Shown here piece after piece: positions 1 to 12,419 of a DNA stretch of 64,000 nt. The stretch covers positions 1,116,001-1,180,000 of the forward strand of contig JAGMVK010000018.1 in NCBI GenBank assembly GCA_020747065.1, read 5' to 3'. Each line of letters opens with the position of its first letter. The stretch's first letter is position 1. The notes below the pieces were generated by a model. It worked only from the letters and a program-made list of their open reading frames with translations, made no database searches and was not told where the DNA came from. A program made the position numbers and the translations under genes. The DNA is from Cadophora sp. MPI-SDFR-AT-0126. Its lineage: Eukaryota; Ascomycota; Leotiomycetes; Helotiales; Ploettnerulaceae.

Positions 1-1285
1 GAGATTGGATTAACTTACTTGGGCATCAGAGAGCAGCGTATGAGATACTGACCGAATTGCACACACCCAAGACCGCCATGGCGCACCCGATGACTCGTGT
101 AATACTGGGCTGGTACATGCGCTTTGATGTTTTTGCTGGCCTGATGGGCGGGTTCGAGACAGTATTGTCTAGGGAGTGGTTTTGTTATGCTCAAGAGTTT
201 TTTCAACGCCAAGTCACGAACGAGCCTGATATCTTGGACTGGAAAATCGAGTCAGCGATCGCACAGCACCGTCTTGTTGCAATGGACATGTCACTGCTCT
301 TCGCAAGGAGAGGGAAGGGTGATATTTCGGACGAACAGTTTTGTGTTGAGAACGAGATCATTGCGAGGAGAATCGAAGAATGGAAAAGCAAAATGGACCC
401 GGCTCTGCAGGACCCCCGCTACCTGGTTACTGATTTCTCGGGAGCACGCCCACTCGATCCCGAAGATATTGTCAATCCATACATACCCGGTGTGTTATAT
501 AGTGGTCCCTTGTGGGTGATGAACGTAGCCATCATCGACTGGTATGCTATTGACATGATGCACAAATATCAGACTGCTCTTACGATGCAGACCCAACCAA
601 GCCCTGAGCTCATCATGAAAGCGTATGCCAGCTGTCAATTGTTCGAGGCTGTGGAATTGTGGCCTCAAAGCCCTCCTGGTACTGTCATAGCCTGTCAGGC
701 AAGTCTTGGAATAGCCTGTTTATTTCTGCCGAGAGATAAAACACATTCTATGTGGGCTCGCAGGAAACTAGCAACCATTGAAATGAATGGGTAAATTCTG
801 CAGTGTTTCTGGTCGTTCTATTCACTGACAGGGCGAACAGATACATATATCCCTACACATTCCGAACTAAGATGGCCGACCTGTTTCAAGATCGATCATG
901 CATGCACTGGTGGCTTCCAAATGATGAGTACTACCCACCGATGGTTCGCTCCATTCGAAAGTTTGTGGCAGAACGCACTTCTCAAGCAAAGAACGAGCCT
1001 GCGGAGGACCTACGAGATATGAAGGCGATATTTGCATCACTGAAGCTGAAGGACGATAATTCTAGCGTTTCTCCCATAAAAGAGAAAGGAAAAAGCTCGT
1101 CAAACGACTTATCCATTGCCTCACACCAAGACTCGTACGTCCATCATGGGGGCTTGAACAACATCGACCCTCACGCAGGACAAGACGGCCCTTACCCTCT
1201 GGGTTTTGAGGACAGTCAGGGTTATTGGACTGAAGGTCAGGGCGGAGAGAACTATGGGGCCCCCAGGCAGCCGGGGCATAGTTGA
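1..1285 (+). CDS. Fungal-specific transcription factor, C-terminal part (5' end outside window)
   Basis: The reading frame is open from the left edge, so the N-terminus, where any Zn2Cys6 DNA-binding domain would sit, is missing. Exons are about 1-790 and 832-1285. The 41-bp intron (GTAAAT ... GACAG) joins MNG to ANRYIYPYTF in frame. The visible protein begins in an alpha-helical region (LLGHQRAAYEILTEL, then GWYMRFDVFAGLMGG) typical of the fungal transcription-factor regulatory domain (Fungal_trans_2 type). Its tail is polar and low in complexity (SSVSPIKEKGKSSSND, then Gly/Gln-rich). The family assignment comes from the look of the helical repeats and the WW/YYPPMVRSIRKF end block; no zinc cluster is visible, so specificity cannot be inferred. 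Confidence 0.7.
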
Positions 1286-2283
1286 ATATCAGTGCACGTG
1301 AAAATGATGAAGAAACGACGAAGTTGAGAGTACACAGTCTGCGAAATCATGGCGACTTTGCCGGGTCAAGTCAATTGGTATCAGCAGCCTCACAACTTTC
1401 AGGCTACTTAGGCCGCTCGTGTTAACACAGGATCAGTCGGGCTGACTTCTTGTGCTTTTGTGTAATTGCGTTCGATGCGCAGCTCGCCAATTTCATTCAG
1501 ATGTGATGGCTTTCAAGGGAGAGTCGTTTGTACTACTTGGAGAGCACAAGTCTATGAGATAGGGCGCAAGATCTGAGATGACGACTCGGAATATGATTTA
1601 AATTGACGATTTCCTACCGTGCCATAATATCCCTGCTGATATTGGAAGAAAAGACTGTGATATCGGATCCTTACGGCCACGCAGGTAAAGTAGAGTCCGA
1701 CTACCAGGATGTGTCGTATTCAGAGGATCACTGGATCTGGCCCTGTGGGAGGTTGCATCTTGCGAAACATGAGGATTGCGATAAACTTTACGATAATAAC
1801 AGACGATGTAACCGATAATTTGGCGGCAGTACGGAAATGAGAGACTAAACTCATGCACCATATTCTCGATGGTTGGTTTGATGGCGCTTCATGGGCAAGA
1901 AAATGCGATGGACGAGCTAATCATTCCGTCTCTCACTTCTTGTTGCCACATAACAATCATTAGAGACCTAGTGAACTCATCATTCTTGGTGATGAATCAA
2001 GAGCATAATACTGTATGTGTACTAAAAAATTGATAAAGGTTGGTCGCGATGCGGCGCTTGTCGAGGCGAGGCGAGGCTTGTTGCTGCAGCAGTGTAGCAG
2101 GCTTATGTAAGCTCGACTAGAATGCAGGAAAGGTGGACCAAGCAATTACCTACCTCGTACATAACCCAGCCCAGCATAGCACTTACAAGACCAACGCCAG
2201 CATAATCAGACACCCTCGATTGACCATCCTGCTCGCGCGCCCCCTTCCCTGGATCTGAAAGCCGGCAGACGCTTCACACCATA
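1286..2283. other. Intergenic, transcription factor 3' side and NOT2 5' side
   Basis: About 1 kb without a supportable gene. Short open frames near 1600-1860 on both strands overlap each other and show no conserved motif. The last 250 bases are C-rich, as expected for a NOT2 promoter or 5' leader. Confidence 0.6.
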
Positions 2284-4757
2284 ATGAATCGACCAGGTAT
2301 GGATTTGAATGCTCCTTCTTTCCCCCTCACAAACAGCCCCGCCGCATGCCAACTACTCGCTACCAAGCTGTCTGCTGGATCTATCTTGAGATGGAAAGGA
2401 TCGCATCATAAACAGAAGTCTTGGAATCTTCGTGGTACATCTGCCATTCTGGGAAGATCCCAATGCCGCACTGGTCAATAGCGCAAGGTCCGGAGCGGCA
2501 ACGCGCGCCGCAAGCAAACGCCGCTCTGCCGGCCTGCCATTGTTCTGCGAACTCTTCCTGCCCTTGAATCAACTGCTGGCAGCTTCATTCTCTCCTTGAA
2601 GGTAGAAAGTGGAGGAGAGTACCAACGAGACTGTGCCAAGATGGCGTATATGGTTGCCATACACCTACTCTTTCTTGCATCTGCTGGCTTTCTCTGTCAA
2701 GTAGATTGGTCTTATGAGAATCCTGCGCTGACTCTGTATTCAAGCCGTCGGACCCCAGTCTCTGCGAGGCATGCCGAATGGCTTCCAAGCTCAGCAGCAA
2801 ATACCGCAGAATAGGAGCGTATCGAACCGGTTACCGCCCAGCGGCAAGATGGGTACGAACGTCCTGGAATGCCCCCATACATCGGACTCGAGGGGTGCTG
2901 ACTGCGTGCTATTATAGCTGGTAATGGAGCAACTTGGGGCTTTGGCGGTGGAGTACCCATGGGAAGCGCAGGTCTAGGAAATCCACGTCCTGGTAATGCT
3001 CCCATGACGAGTTTTGCACAGACAATTGGTGGTTCATCTCAGAATGTAACGCCCCTAGACCTCTCGTAAGTGAATGGCCCCATTTTCTGGGCCTCCACGG
3101 CCCAGAAGTAGTGAAGTTGAAGCCAGAGCTCCAAGCTCTCTTGCACTAGCAATTTATTCGAACAAGAGACTTACCTTACCTCCCTAGCGAATTTCCATCG
3201 TTATCCAATAATCAAACCCAACCAAGCCAGTCAGCGTGGGCTGCATCTGGAACTCGAAATCTGGGGCCATCGGCCAATATGCGGCTGCAGCAACAGTCCG
3301 GACTGTCATCGCAGCAACAACTGAATAACCAGCAGCAAAGCCAGCAACAGCAGGAGGACCTCTTCAACTCATCCTCGCAGTTACCGAGTAGCCAAGGTGG
3401 GTTCAGATTTGGCAGTCAAAATGCTGTTGGCCAGTCCTCACAATCAAACCCTGTCGACGACTTTCCGCCTCTAAACAGGAATGCGAACGGGGAAATCGGT
3501 CAGGATCGAAGTTCGAACGCAGTCCTTAATGTTGGCTTCGGAGCTCAGTCAAATGGGTTAGGCTTCGGTTCGGCAAATCCAGCTCAGCCGAGTCGAAATA
3601 ATGGCCTGCTTAATGCCTTGTCAGGGAGCAATCGAGTAACAGGCAACCGCGTCGCGTCGCCGGGAAGCATATCAGGTGGGATTGAATCGCTTTTAGTCAA
3701 GATTAATTGGTTCTGATCATCTATCAAGGTCTTTCAGCGTCGAGGTCCCCAGTCGACGGGAACCGCCAAGCCTCCGGTGGTGTACCTGATAGCGACACAA
3801 ATGTGAGTCCATATGCGTGTATAGTCTACGCGAGGCTAACAAACTTTCAGACGTTCTCCAGTGCACAATTCGCTTCATCAACACAACATCCTCAACGTGA
3901 AGAAGCAACAACGCATTCCATCATGTCGAGGGCGGACGTACCACCGCAACAGGATGTGGCGCGCTCTCATACCGTGGATTCTTCCGTCTCTACGCAGAGT
4001 AACGCTGACGAGTCTAACCTCGAGGTCCAAGATCCCCTGCCTGGCATGAACGAGATGGATAGATGGGGTCTCAAAGGATTTTCTGTCATGATGAACAACT
4101 TCCCCGACTATGCTGCATTGGTCACTGGAACGGACATGGCTAACTTCGGATTCGATCTGAACTCCAACGAGTGGGATATGAAATGACACCTTTACGTCGA
4201 ATCCCGTGCTGATACTCTGTAGGAACATCTCATCGCAACTCTATTCGCTGTGGGAAAACGAAAGTCCTCGACCCGCTGTGCCAAGATTCACATTACCAGA
4301 ATGCTACACCGTAGGAAATGTCGCTGCTCTAGAGACCAAGATGTCTAATTTCAATGATGAGGCATTGATCTTCATGTTCTATAGCAACCCAGGAGATGTT
4401 CAGCAGCTCATGGCTGCGTCAGAGCTGTAAGAAAACATCGGGCCCAAACCAGCCGTTCCCAAGACTAACCATTCGCAGTCACAATCGCAATTGGCGTTAC
4501 CACAAGAAGTTGCAACTCTGGTTAACCAAAGATGAGATGATGGTTCCACAATCAATGGGCAATGGTACTGAGCGTGGTTATTACATCTTCTTCGACATCA
4601 AGCAGTGGCACCGCGAACGAGTAAGCGTTTCCTATTCTCCATTGGACCCACCCTGGCATATTGGGATCTAACACTGCGATAGCGGGAGTTCACCCTTATA
4701 TATGACGATCTTGAGAACCCCTCCCTACCAAACGCTCTGCCCCGAGCTTTTATATAA
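2284..4757 (+). CDS. NOT2: CCR4-NOT complex subunit 2 (NOT2/CDC36 family)
   Basis: NOT2 is a core subunit of the CCR4-NOT complex, which deadenylates mRNA and regulates transcription. Nine exons: 2284-2296, 2745-2852, 2918-3065, 3188-3675, 3738-3802, 3851-4170, 4223-4426, 4479-4620 and 4683-4757. The N-terminal half is low in complexity: a Gly/Asn-rich block, the segment LDLSEFPSLSNN characteristic of the family, then a Gln-rich run and Ser/Asn-rich sequence. The C-terminal half is the NOT2_3_5 (NOT box) domain, with QLYSLWENESPRPAVPRF, SNFNDEALIFMFYSNPGD and NWRYHKKLQLWLTKDEMMVP followed by GTERGYYIFFD. It ends shortly after LTLIYDDLEN-like sequence (here FTLIYDDLEN), as in relatives. The first intron is long for a fungus (448 bp); its acceptor (ttcaag at 2744) is the least certain junction. 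The 3803-3850 intron is a multiple of three and stop-free. Confidence 0.9.
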
Positions 4758-5448
4758 ACATATGCGGATGTGCAGTACGTGGCACGGGTTCCTGGCTTCG
4801 CGACTAGCACTATTGGTCGCGATAGTCTTGAAGGACTTGAAGTGACCTAATTGACAGAGATACCGGAAGTTGTCATGCGTCAAAGCTTCAACGATGCATA
4901 GTCTTGACAGGCGGCGTTCATTCACTGGCTAGCAATGGAGTCAACAGCTTAGGATGGCTAAGCGGAATGGTGTTTTTCGGGGGCGTCTTTGTAACCCGGC
5001 GAGGTTCGCATCCTGGCTGCTAACGGGATCTATCATGAGCTGTTAATGACCATGACAATTGAAAGTAACTGGCCAGCGCAGCAATTAATGAAGGCAACGC
5101 GATGCTACTTTGTGAACTATGGTGCTCCATTGCTTTTGATACCATTGCACGTGACCGTATTAATGTGGTGATTCGGAAACATGCCACAGTCCTCTTTTTG
5201 ACAGTTGATTTCTGTTGACCTTCACCATCCTACATCGTTTCTACTGATTGGGTTATTTACGTGATATCGTACTGTGCGGAGCTCCGACCTTATCTCTTCC
5301 AAGTCTGAAGTCCGCGTATTTGAATCGGAGGTGGTGCTACCAAAGCGCCTGCCAATCAATTTCCATTAACATCAATCTGCAGTCTGCCTTCAAACCTTCA
5401 ACGCTTCAACACACACCACCGTTTGGCCCCGTTTATCACTAACACAAA
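4758..5448. promoter_or_regulatory. Intergenic region, CUE1-like gene promoter
   Basis: A 691-bp spacer between NOT2 and the CUE gene, with no coding signal. A CACGTG hexamer lies at 5148-5153, about 300 bases before the CUE gene start. CT-rich leader sequence with many CAAC/CAAA words precedes the ATG. Confidence 0.4.
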
Positions 5449-6168
5449 ATGGCCGACCAGACGATAAACCTCCCGCAACTGGTCCTCATACTGCTGCTCG
5501 GTGGTCTGGCCATCCGCTTCTTCTTCTTCTCAACAAGTTCCGGGTCGCAAAGTCGCAATTCGAACTCTGCAAGCAATGTCCGCGCAAGAGAGACAGATGT
5601 CGAAAGGATCCAGCAGATGTTCCCTCAGGTGTCGCGGCGAAGTGTTATGTGGGATTTGCAGCGGAATGGGGGAAATGTCGTGGCTACTACAGAGAGGATA
5701 TTGAGTGGGAGAGGCTTGGAAGTGGTAGGTCTTCTCTTTGTTGGCAATCTGGCAGCGGAAATATTGCACGACCTTAGACTTATTCCAGATAACCAAATAT
5801 TGAAGGAAATATTCTAATGTTTCTATTTCTAGCCCCCGCAGTCATTTCAACCTCCTCTGCCAGTTCCCACCTCCTCGGCGACATCTACGGCAAGTCCAGC
5901 ACAAGCAAAGCCACTGCAACCAGATCTGATCACACGATACAATCTCAAGGCAAAACTTGCAGAAGAAGGTAGTAAATCGGAGGCATCGGTGGAAGAAGAG
6001 GTGTCCACGCCGATCGGAAAGCAAAAGCAGGGCCAGGCGTGGAGTGCGAATAAGGGAGAGAGACAAGCATTATTACAGAGGAGGAGAGAAGAGATGATTA
6101 TGGCAGCGAGAAAGAAGATGGAAGCTAAACTAGCGGCTGAAGCTGCGAGAGGGACGCTGGCAGAATGA
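5449..6168 (+). CDS. CUE1: CUE-domain ER membrane protein, Cue1-like
   Basis: Cue1 recruits and activates the ubiquitin-conjugating enzyme Ubc7 at the ER membrane for ERAD. Two exons, 5449-5724 and 5833-6168, give 203 residues, the same length as yeast Cue1. Residues about 8-27 form one hydrophobic segment (LPQLVLILLLGGLAIRFFFF), fitting an N-terminal membrane anchor. Residues about 49-90 are a CUE domain: it starts ETDVERIQQMFPQVS, holding the Met-Phe-Pro motif, and continues with RRSVMWDLQRNGG; the di-leucine end is replaced by TERILSG. After a Pro-rich linker the C-terminus is charged and helical (RQALLQRRREEMIMAARKKM), matching a Ubc7-binding region in position and character. CUE domains also occur in other ER proteins, but length and layout fit Cue1 best. 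Confidence 0.8.
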
Positions 6169-8595
6169 ACATTTGAAGTTGAAACATGAACTACGAGATG
6201 CATTCATAAGTGTTCGGTGTGTAGTCCCTTGTATAGCTTTGTCTTTAATGGAATGGCCTGTTGGCATCAACCATCGATTGACTTTCCATCGGGCAGATTC
6301 CTTCTCGCAACTCTCCTGGCATGACCGTGCTTCGAGTCTCGTCCAGCAAGCATATCTCATTTTGCAACGTGTGCTTCAGACCACCAATGTTCTAGGGATC
6401 ATTGTTATATGACACTCGGTCTCCGCTGCATCCTGTGAGCTGTGGCATCTTCTAGCTCGATCTCGAGAGTTCACTTTTGATTTGAAAGTCCTCCGTCAAG
6501 GTTCAACAACACTGCTCGCGAAGACTCGGCCAACAGGCGGTCCAGCTACTGACTCATGAGCTGTGACATTTTGTGAAGACGGCAGACGTCAACCCGGTAC
6601 CTGCTTTACGTCACTGTATGCTCTCGATGGTTTACCGCCGCTGGATATCCGAGTCGTAGCGAGTGATACGATTATTCGGCCAGATGTGCATTGACATCAA
6701 CGGAGAAGCCAGAGGAATTGCAGGGGTCATCGCACTTTCTGACATGTTGCTATATTACAGCTGCGATGCAGTAAGTGACTTCCGGTCAATATTTTGGTTT
6801 CTGGGGCGGTAAAGCTCCCTTCGGGTCCAACTATCGTCGTAGTAGCTACCAATCAATTGGACCACCTTGAAGCTGTACTCGTGTTCGGTTGGGTATTCGT
6901 GATGCTAGAACGCCCTCCAGAGGTTAGGCATGAGAGTACGGAGGTACCATGGCCGAGAAGCCTCAACCGCGCCCAGGCGACAGATAGGTTTGAGGTCTGG
7001 ATATTGACAGCATTTAAAGGGTCTCATCCTCCCATCTTCGTCTTTCTGTTTCTTGTAGAATTGGAGTGGGGCTCTGTCCCAGCTGACTTCAAGCTCGGCC
7101 CAGGACCGTACCACCTCCTCGTTTCTCGACCAATCATGGCAGCTACCTTCAGCCGAGGGCTGTTTTATTGATTCCAAGGCCAAGCCAGCCTATCATAGTC
7201 GTTTCGGTCATCCATATTCTGTCCATAGCTGGTATGAGGCTGTACAAGCGGGGTGCGAGAGCGCCCCCTTCTTATGCCATAAGGAGGGCGCCTCACCTCG
7301 CAGAACAGATAGATGCTTTGCCTTCTTTCCTGAACTTCCTGGTGGCTTCTAGGTGCTCAATCACAGCATGAGCTCTCGGTGAGTGCTGCGCACTTTAGGA
7401 GGGCACACAGAGCCTTGCCAGAGTGCCCCCTCATCAGCCTACGTTGCTGCCTGCACTACTTCGGTGTGCATGCCCCTGGAGAGCCAATTGACATAATGTG
7501 GACCAGGTATACTGACTGAACTTCGATGCCCTTCAGGATACTGCTAACAGGCTATGCCGCAGAGATGCAGTATTTTCCGATGTCAAACCTCGCTTCTTGC
7601 CGGCCCATCTGTCATGGCCGCACCCAGACAAATAGGACCTACCACGTCTAGGCCCAACATTGAAGGCAGTAAATGGATTCGATTCGACGATCCAGGCCGG
7701 AAAGTCTACCAGTAAAGGCGCCAAAATTACCACACTATGGTGTAATGGCCGCTGGTCCGCCTATAATGGAGGTATTCTGATGTGCTGTGTAGTAGACATG
7801 GGATTCTCTGCAATTACGTTGCCCACCAGCCCATACACGTCCGCGGCCCGATGTTGGCGAGCTATGTCATGGTATACTAAAGGAGAGAGATAAAGAAACA
7901 CTGTCACTTCTATTCAGTAAGAGCTTGCCTGGCTTCTCACGGGTATTGATCTAGCATGCTTGCTTATCTCGGGTCTCTTCAATCTGCCATGTTGTATGGT
8001 CACGAAGTCAGTGTCAGAAAAAATCCTCTGGCTTTCGAACAGAAGTCAGCCTGCACCTCATTCCCAGGGAGAACGAATCATTTTCCACACCTGACTCGGC
8101 TTGTTGGCAGTGCATCTCCCTCGATATACTTACGATCTATCATCTCGGTGTCTTCCAAATCTCTCCACACATGATCCCAGCACTTTTCCCTTCAAGCTTA
8201 TTACCAATGCTGCCATTACTTGTCTGACTGCCAGGCAAGCTTCACGTTGGCCGCATCAAGACTTCCACCAGTCGACAGTGCCTCTTTCAGCCAGCTCGAT
8301 ACTCTGAGCGATCGAAACCTCCACAATCTGGATATTCATTTCGCTTCACGACCTCCAGTGACGAGCGAAGAGTTACCATCTTATTGTGCCGATGTGCCAA
8401 AGTGTGCATCAGCTTTCTAGGACTCCATCGCTTGTTGCCTCAAGTGCCATCGTACTTAAACAAGTACTTCGGTCTTCCCAGCATGGCCACACTCTGACGA
8501 CACAGCACCGTACAAAGCCACTGCATCGATTCATGGCCTTTAGGATCGGTCTCGGCTAGCCCGGACAGCTTGATACTGGCTTTCATTGCGCAGGT
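6169..8595. other. Gene-poor intergenic stretch (2.4 kb)
   Basis: No gene can be supported. Open frames at 6794-7171 (plus) and 6905-7183 (minus) overlap each other, lack recognisable domains and have no convincing splice partners. The minus frame at 7533-7733 is similarly unassigned. The final 20 bases (ttcattgcgcag, ending at 8592) look like a 3' splice site directly before the zinc-finger gene start, so part of the region may be a 5' UTR intron of that gene. Confidence 0.5.
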
Positions 8596-9713
8596 ATGGA
8601 TCAACGATACTTTGAGTCTGCAAAGCAGCCTGCTGCATATTTATCTTCGAATATGGGGTCTTGCTTTCCCTCTATGCCCGGAACTATCTCCTCCAGTTCT
8701 GAGGCTTCTGACTTCTGGACACACCAACGTAATCTAGCGCCTGGGTACGAAACAAATGACACAGCTTTCTCTTTTGGGTCCGCCGTTTATTTAGATCAGT
8801 CTCTACTTCAGAAGGAGAATCGTGTTGACCGGCGCCCAAAGGACAGTATGGGGGATGAATACTATAACGACACAGAGAGGACACAAATTTACGGGCAAAA
8901 TATCAATGATGTCACGATCCATGATGGTGAGTTCGTCGTCCTTTAGGTTGACTCAATCTTTGGATTACTTGATCTCTACGATGTGATCAGGCACGTATGC
9001 ACGGAGTAGATTGTTAATGCAACCATCTAGGATCCATTCAACAGTACTCATACACTGGAAGGAGTCTCCATCCAAATGGAAGGGGATCTTGGACTGCTGG
9101 TGAAGGTGTCATGGACGAAAACCCGGTTTTCGCCACAATATCCGACAGATCTAACACCACGGCGACACAAGAGTATCAGGATATGATCTATGCCAGTGCC
9201 GCCATGGATCATGATGACAACGAATTGGTAGCTGGCACCGAACAAGAGCAAATGCTCAGGTCAATTGCCGATTTTGAGGCCATGTACCAGCCCGGACCCT
9301 GCCATTTAGAGGGCTGCAGGAAAGGTTACATATTCGATAGCTTTCAGTCGTTTCGAGCACACCTCAAGAACGTGCATTCGAAAACGCTTTTCTGCAACTT
9401 TCCGACGTGCACGCATCTTCGCCCTTTTGGCAACAATACCGACTTGAGGCGCCACATCAGGAGCAAGCACGGTGATAAGTCAGACAAGCCGTATAAGTGT
9501 CTGAAGGAAGAGTGCCCTGCTCGAGTCACGGCATTCAAACGGAAGGATAAGCTGAAGGAACACAATGGAAAGTATCATGCTCCATACCAATGCTTCTATT
9601 GCCCTGGTTGGTTCGAGTCTTTCGAGGAAGTTGCTCAACATACGAACACCCAACATGTCAACGCCGACAATGAGGCCAGAGATGATGCGTCCTTGAGCTT
9701 TTTCCCTTCATAG
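8596..9713 (+). CDS. C2H2 zinc-finger protein (upstream copy of a tandem pair)
   Basis: A probable nucleic-acid-binding protein of unknown target. Two exons, 8596-8926 and 9031-9713, joined in frame as HD-GSIQQYSYTGRS; the 104-bp intron has GTGAGT and CTAG ends. The first ~190 residues are Ser/Asp/Asn-rich and disordered. The C-terminal ~140 residues hold four C2H2 units: CHLEGC...HLKNVH, CNFPTC...RRHIRSKH, CLKEEC...EHNGKYH and CFYC...QHTNTQH. The first three use Cys-x4-Cys spacing, and the last is Cys-x2-Cys. The motif FKRKDKLKEH in finger 3 is mirrored in the next gene. The product is about 337 residues. A splice-acceptor-like sequence just before the ATG suggests a 5' UTR intron. Function and targets cannot be inferred. 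Confidence 0.75.
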
Positions 9714-10616
9714 TATGTTATTTGTGACTTTCGAGCCTACGTTGCATCGTTCTTCCGTCAGCTTAGCTCAACGTTCCTGAGATGTGCCTATCGAGATGTA
9801 TCAACAAGTCCTATGGACGAGCAAGATTGTTCACCATTTAGCCATGGATAGTCTAATGAGCGCTCGACGACTATCATTACTTTCTTGGTGAGAAATCATG
9901 GAGTTTTTAAGGGGTGTTAGTTTTCTTTGACGACTTTTCTCGCTTCCTTGTGTGTTCAGTATGGGCTGTGGGCGCGCGAAGCAGAACAGGGGTGCCAAGG
10001 AAAATTTGGGGACTAGAATCAGCAGCGTTGCGTGATGAATACTGCGATGGCTATGTGCATGATAATGACGGAATGAAGAATATAATAAAACGATCTTCAT
10101 TTACATAGTTTGGCATGAAAATTCTTCAATATGACGTGGTTGTTCCGCATTCCAGAACCTCAAAAAGGCTCTAACGCAGGTAGCCACAGAGAAGAGCCCA
10201 CAAGTAGCCATAAAACAACTAGGCTACAGGTATCGCGGACAGGTCGATAGACGATCGACTTCTATCAACCGATTTCTGAACAATAAGGGATTTGAAGTCG
10301 CCTGCGTCGGGAATTCAACGGGTTAAGCTTTTGAGAATGATGCTAGCCTCAGCATTGTATACGACCAAGGTTACCAACCTTTGTACGCCCTATACTCGGG
10401 CGTAAGTACAGCTGGGCGTAGTGACGACGATGGCTTCGAGCCTGACAAGAACAGGGGGTTGCATTTGGGCCGCACCTTGGGTATATTATTGCCCTTCCTC
10501 CCTCCAGTTCCAGACGTTTTCACTCACCGGTCAACGACGATCGCCTTTCTGTGCTCTGCCCTCCAGTCAGCCTGTCCTTACTCTCGGGAAAAGTCAATCC
10601 AAATCCTTCGGAAGAG
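9714..10616. other. Intergenic between the two zinc-finger genes
   Basis: About 900 bases with no supported gene. Short frames at 9831-10108 overlap on both strands and look random. The last 120 bases before the next ATG are C/T-rich, as in a promoter and leader. Confidence 0.5.
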
Positions 10617-11805
10617 ATGGACCAGGCCAATTCCTGGACATTCGGATTCGACAGCATCGAATGTCTTGCTCTAGAGCCTCTCCCGTTCGGGCTCTATGCA
10701 TATGCAGAGCTCGGCAATAACATTTTCGAGGCTGACTTGGACGAGGCTGTCACAGACAGGTGAGTTACTTCTTCCATGTCTCTGCCCAACGCTAAGAAAG
10801 GGCATTCTGCTGTTTAGGTCACTGCCCTCCTCCTTTGGCAGTTTTACATCCTCATTGGACGCCACATCGCCAGCAGACTCCGTCATTACGGATGGATGCA
10901 TATTTGATGAGCCCGTGGACTACCACCACGACATTTCTCGCCCGACTCCAGAGGCCGAGCAGAATACGTTCTCACTTGGCTTCAGGAGCAGGCTTCCTGG
11001 TAGCCCAGTGAGCTTCTCCCCTGAACAGCCACTCGAGCAGCTCCTCCGTTGCAATTTCTCTGGTTGCGCTTCGGCTCCATTTCGCAAAATGTGTGACTTC
11101 AAAAGTCATCTCAAATATCACGCCGTCCAAGTTCTCGACAATTGGACAGGCAGCCAGCCTTGCCGATGTTCGTGGCCCAAATGCCCTTCCAAAGCCCTTT
11201 TCAAGTCACCGCGGATGCTCCAGACTCATCTTGAAAATATCCATGTCTCCCCCTTGCTTTGCAGCTTTCCAAATTGTACTCATAGGACACCGTTCAGGAG
11301 CAACTTTGATCTCAAACGTCACTTACGAATCCATTCTGGTGAACAAGGCCATTTCCACTGCCCGTACCCCAACTGTGAGAAGGATCCCAAGATCTTCGTC
11401 CGCAAGGACAAATGGCTCAACCACCTCCGGTCAAGCCATTCTGGGGATACATGCCCTCTCAACCACTGCTCAGCAGCAGGCAAAGGAGAATTCCAATCTC
11501 AAGCCGAGATCGTTGAACACATCAAGAAGTACCATGGTAATTTCGAATGCGGGATTGGTTCCTGTAGCTCAGGTTCCCGGTCCAGGTTTACCGAGTCCGA
11601 TTTGCTGACCCATCTGGAAATGGCCCACGGATTGCAGTATGACGAAATTGGATCGGCGAGAAATGCAGCCAAGCTGGCTTCAGATTGGACTGTGAGGTCC
11701 AAAGATATTCGTGACTACCATGACTGCACCTGCTGTAGGCAGATTGTGAAGGTGCTCACCGGAATGACACACAAAGAGGTTGCTGAAGGCAACTCTATAC
11801 GTTAA
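10617..11805 (+). CDS. C2H2 zinc-finger protein (downstream copy of a tandem pair)
   Basis: A probable nucleic-acid-binding protein related to its upstream neighbour. Exons are 10617-10759 and 10818-11805; the 58-bp intron has GTGAGT and TTTAG ends and joins VTDR to SLPSSFG. The product is about 376 residues. The acidic, aromatic N-terminus (MDQANSWTFGFDSIECLAL) could be an activation segment. Residues ~135 onward hold six C2H2-like units: CNFSGC, CSWPKC, CSFPNC, CPYPNC, CPLNHC and CGIGSC starts, each followed by a paired His. Finger 3 (CSFPNCTHRTPF...FDLKRHLRIH) and the RKDKWLNHLRSSH part of finger 4 match the equivalent fingers next door, so the two genes look like diverged duplicates. A CxC C motif (DCTCCRQIVKVL) near the C-terminus is unexplained. 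Confidence 0.8.
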
Positions 11806-12419
11806 GCCTGCACCAACAGGTATAAAAGAAACAAATTTCATTTTAGTAGCTGTCAAATACGAGAACCAAATGGTATTCCTGGGACATTGCGTGGCCAAGG
11901 GTTTGTCTATTGACCTCCTTTGGATGAGAGTGGAGAGCATCATGGTTCGTTGGGCTTTCTGAAATACCGACTTGTGCTGTCAATGTAACGAATCCCACTA
12001 TAAGAGACAGGCTGGCATAATGAATTCCGCAATATAGACTGTGTTCATATTTTGATCTGCTGAAAAGATCAGAGGGCCGTGAGGAAGTAAGCGAGATTAC
12101 CGAAAAGGGGGTGTCAAACCACCAATACACTGGTGATGAAGTGGATGAAGCATGTTTATGACAGGGGCAACACATCTTCACAACTACGCCTGAATATATT
12201 TGCTGGACAATTTTACGAATTTGATTTCTATCCTTGTTGCATCGCCATCTATAACGCGCACCAAACCAACAAGAAGCAATCCTCGCAAGCGGAGAAGTGG
12301 CCACATGGGGAATCGTCTCGCCAGAGCATAAGACCGAGAATGATAATCCGGCCGAGATCCCCCAATATGCAAATACCACCCACTCTCATCAGATCATTAA
12401 TTTCGTTGTTGCAATTAGT
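11806..12419. other. Convergent intergenic region
   Basis: A 614-bp gap between the ends of the zinc-finger gene and the HSP88 gene. It should hold both 3' UTRs. No coding or RNA feature is seen. Confidence 0.6.

Noticed and set aside
4206..4430. Separate small gene starting at 4206
   Set aside because: It is exon 7 of NOT2, joined in frame on both sides.
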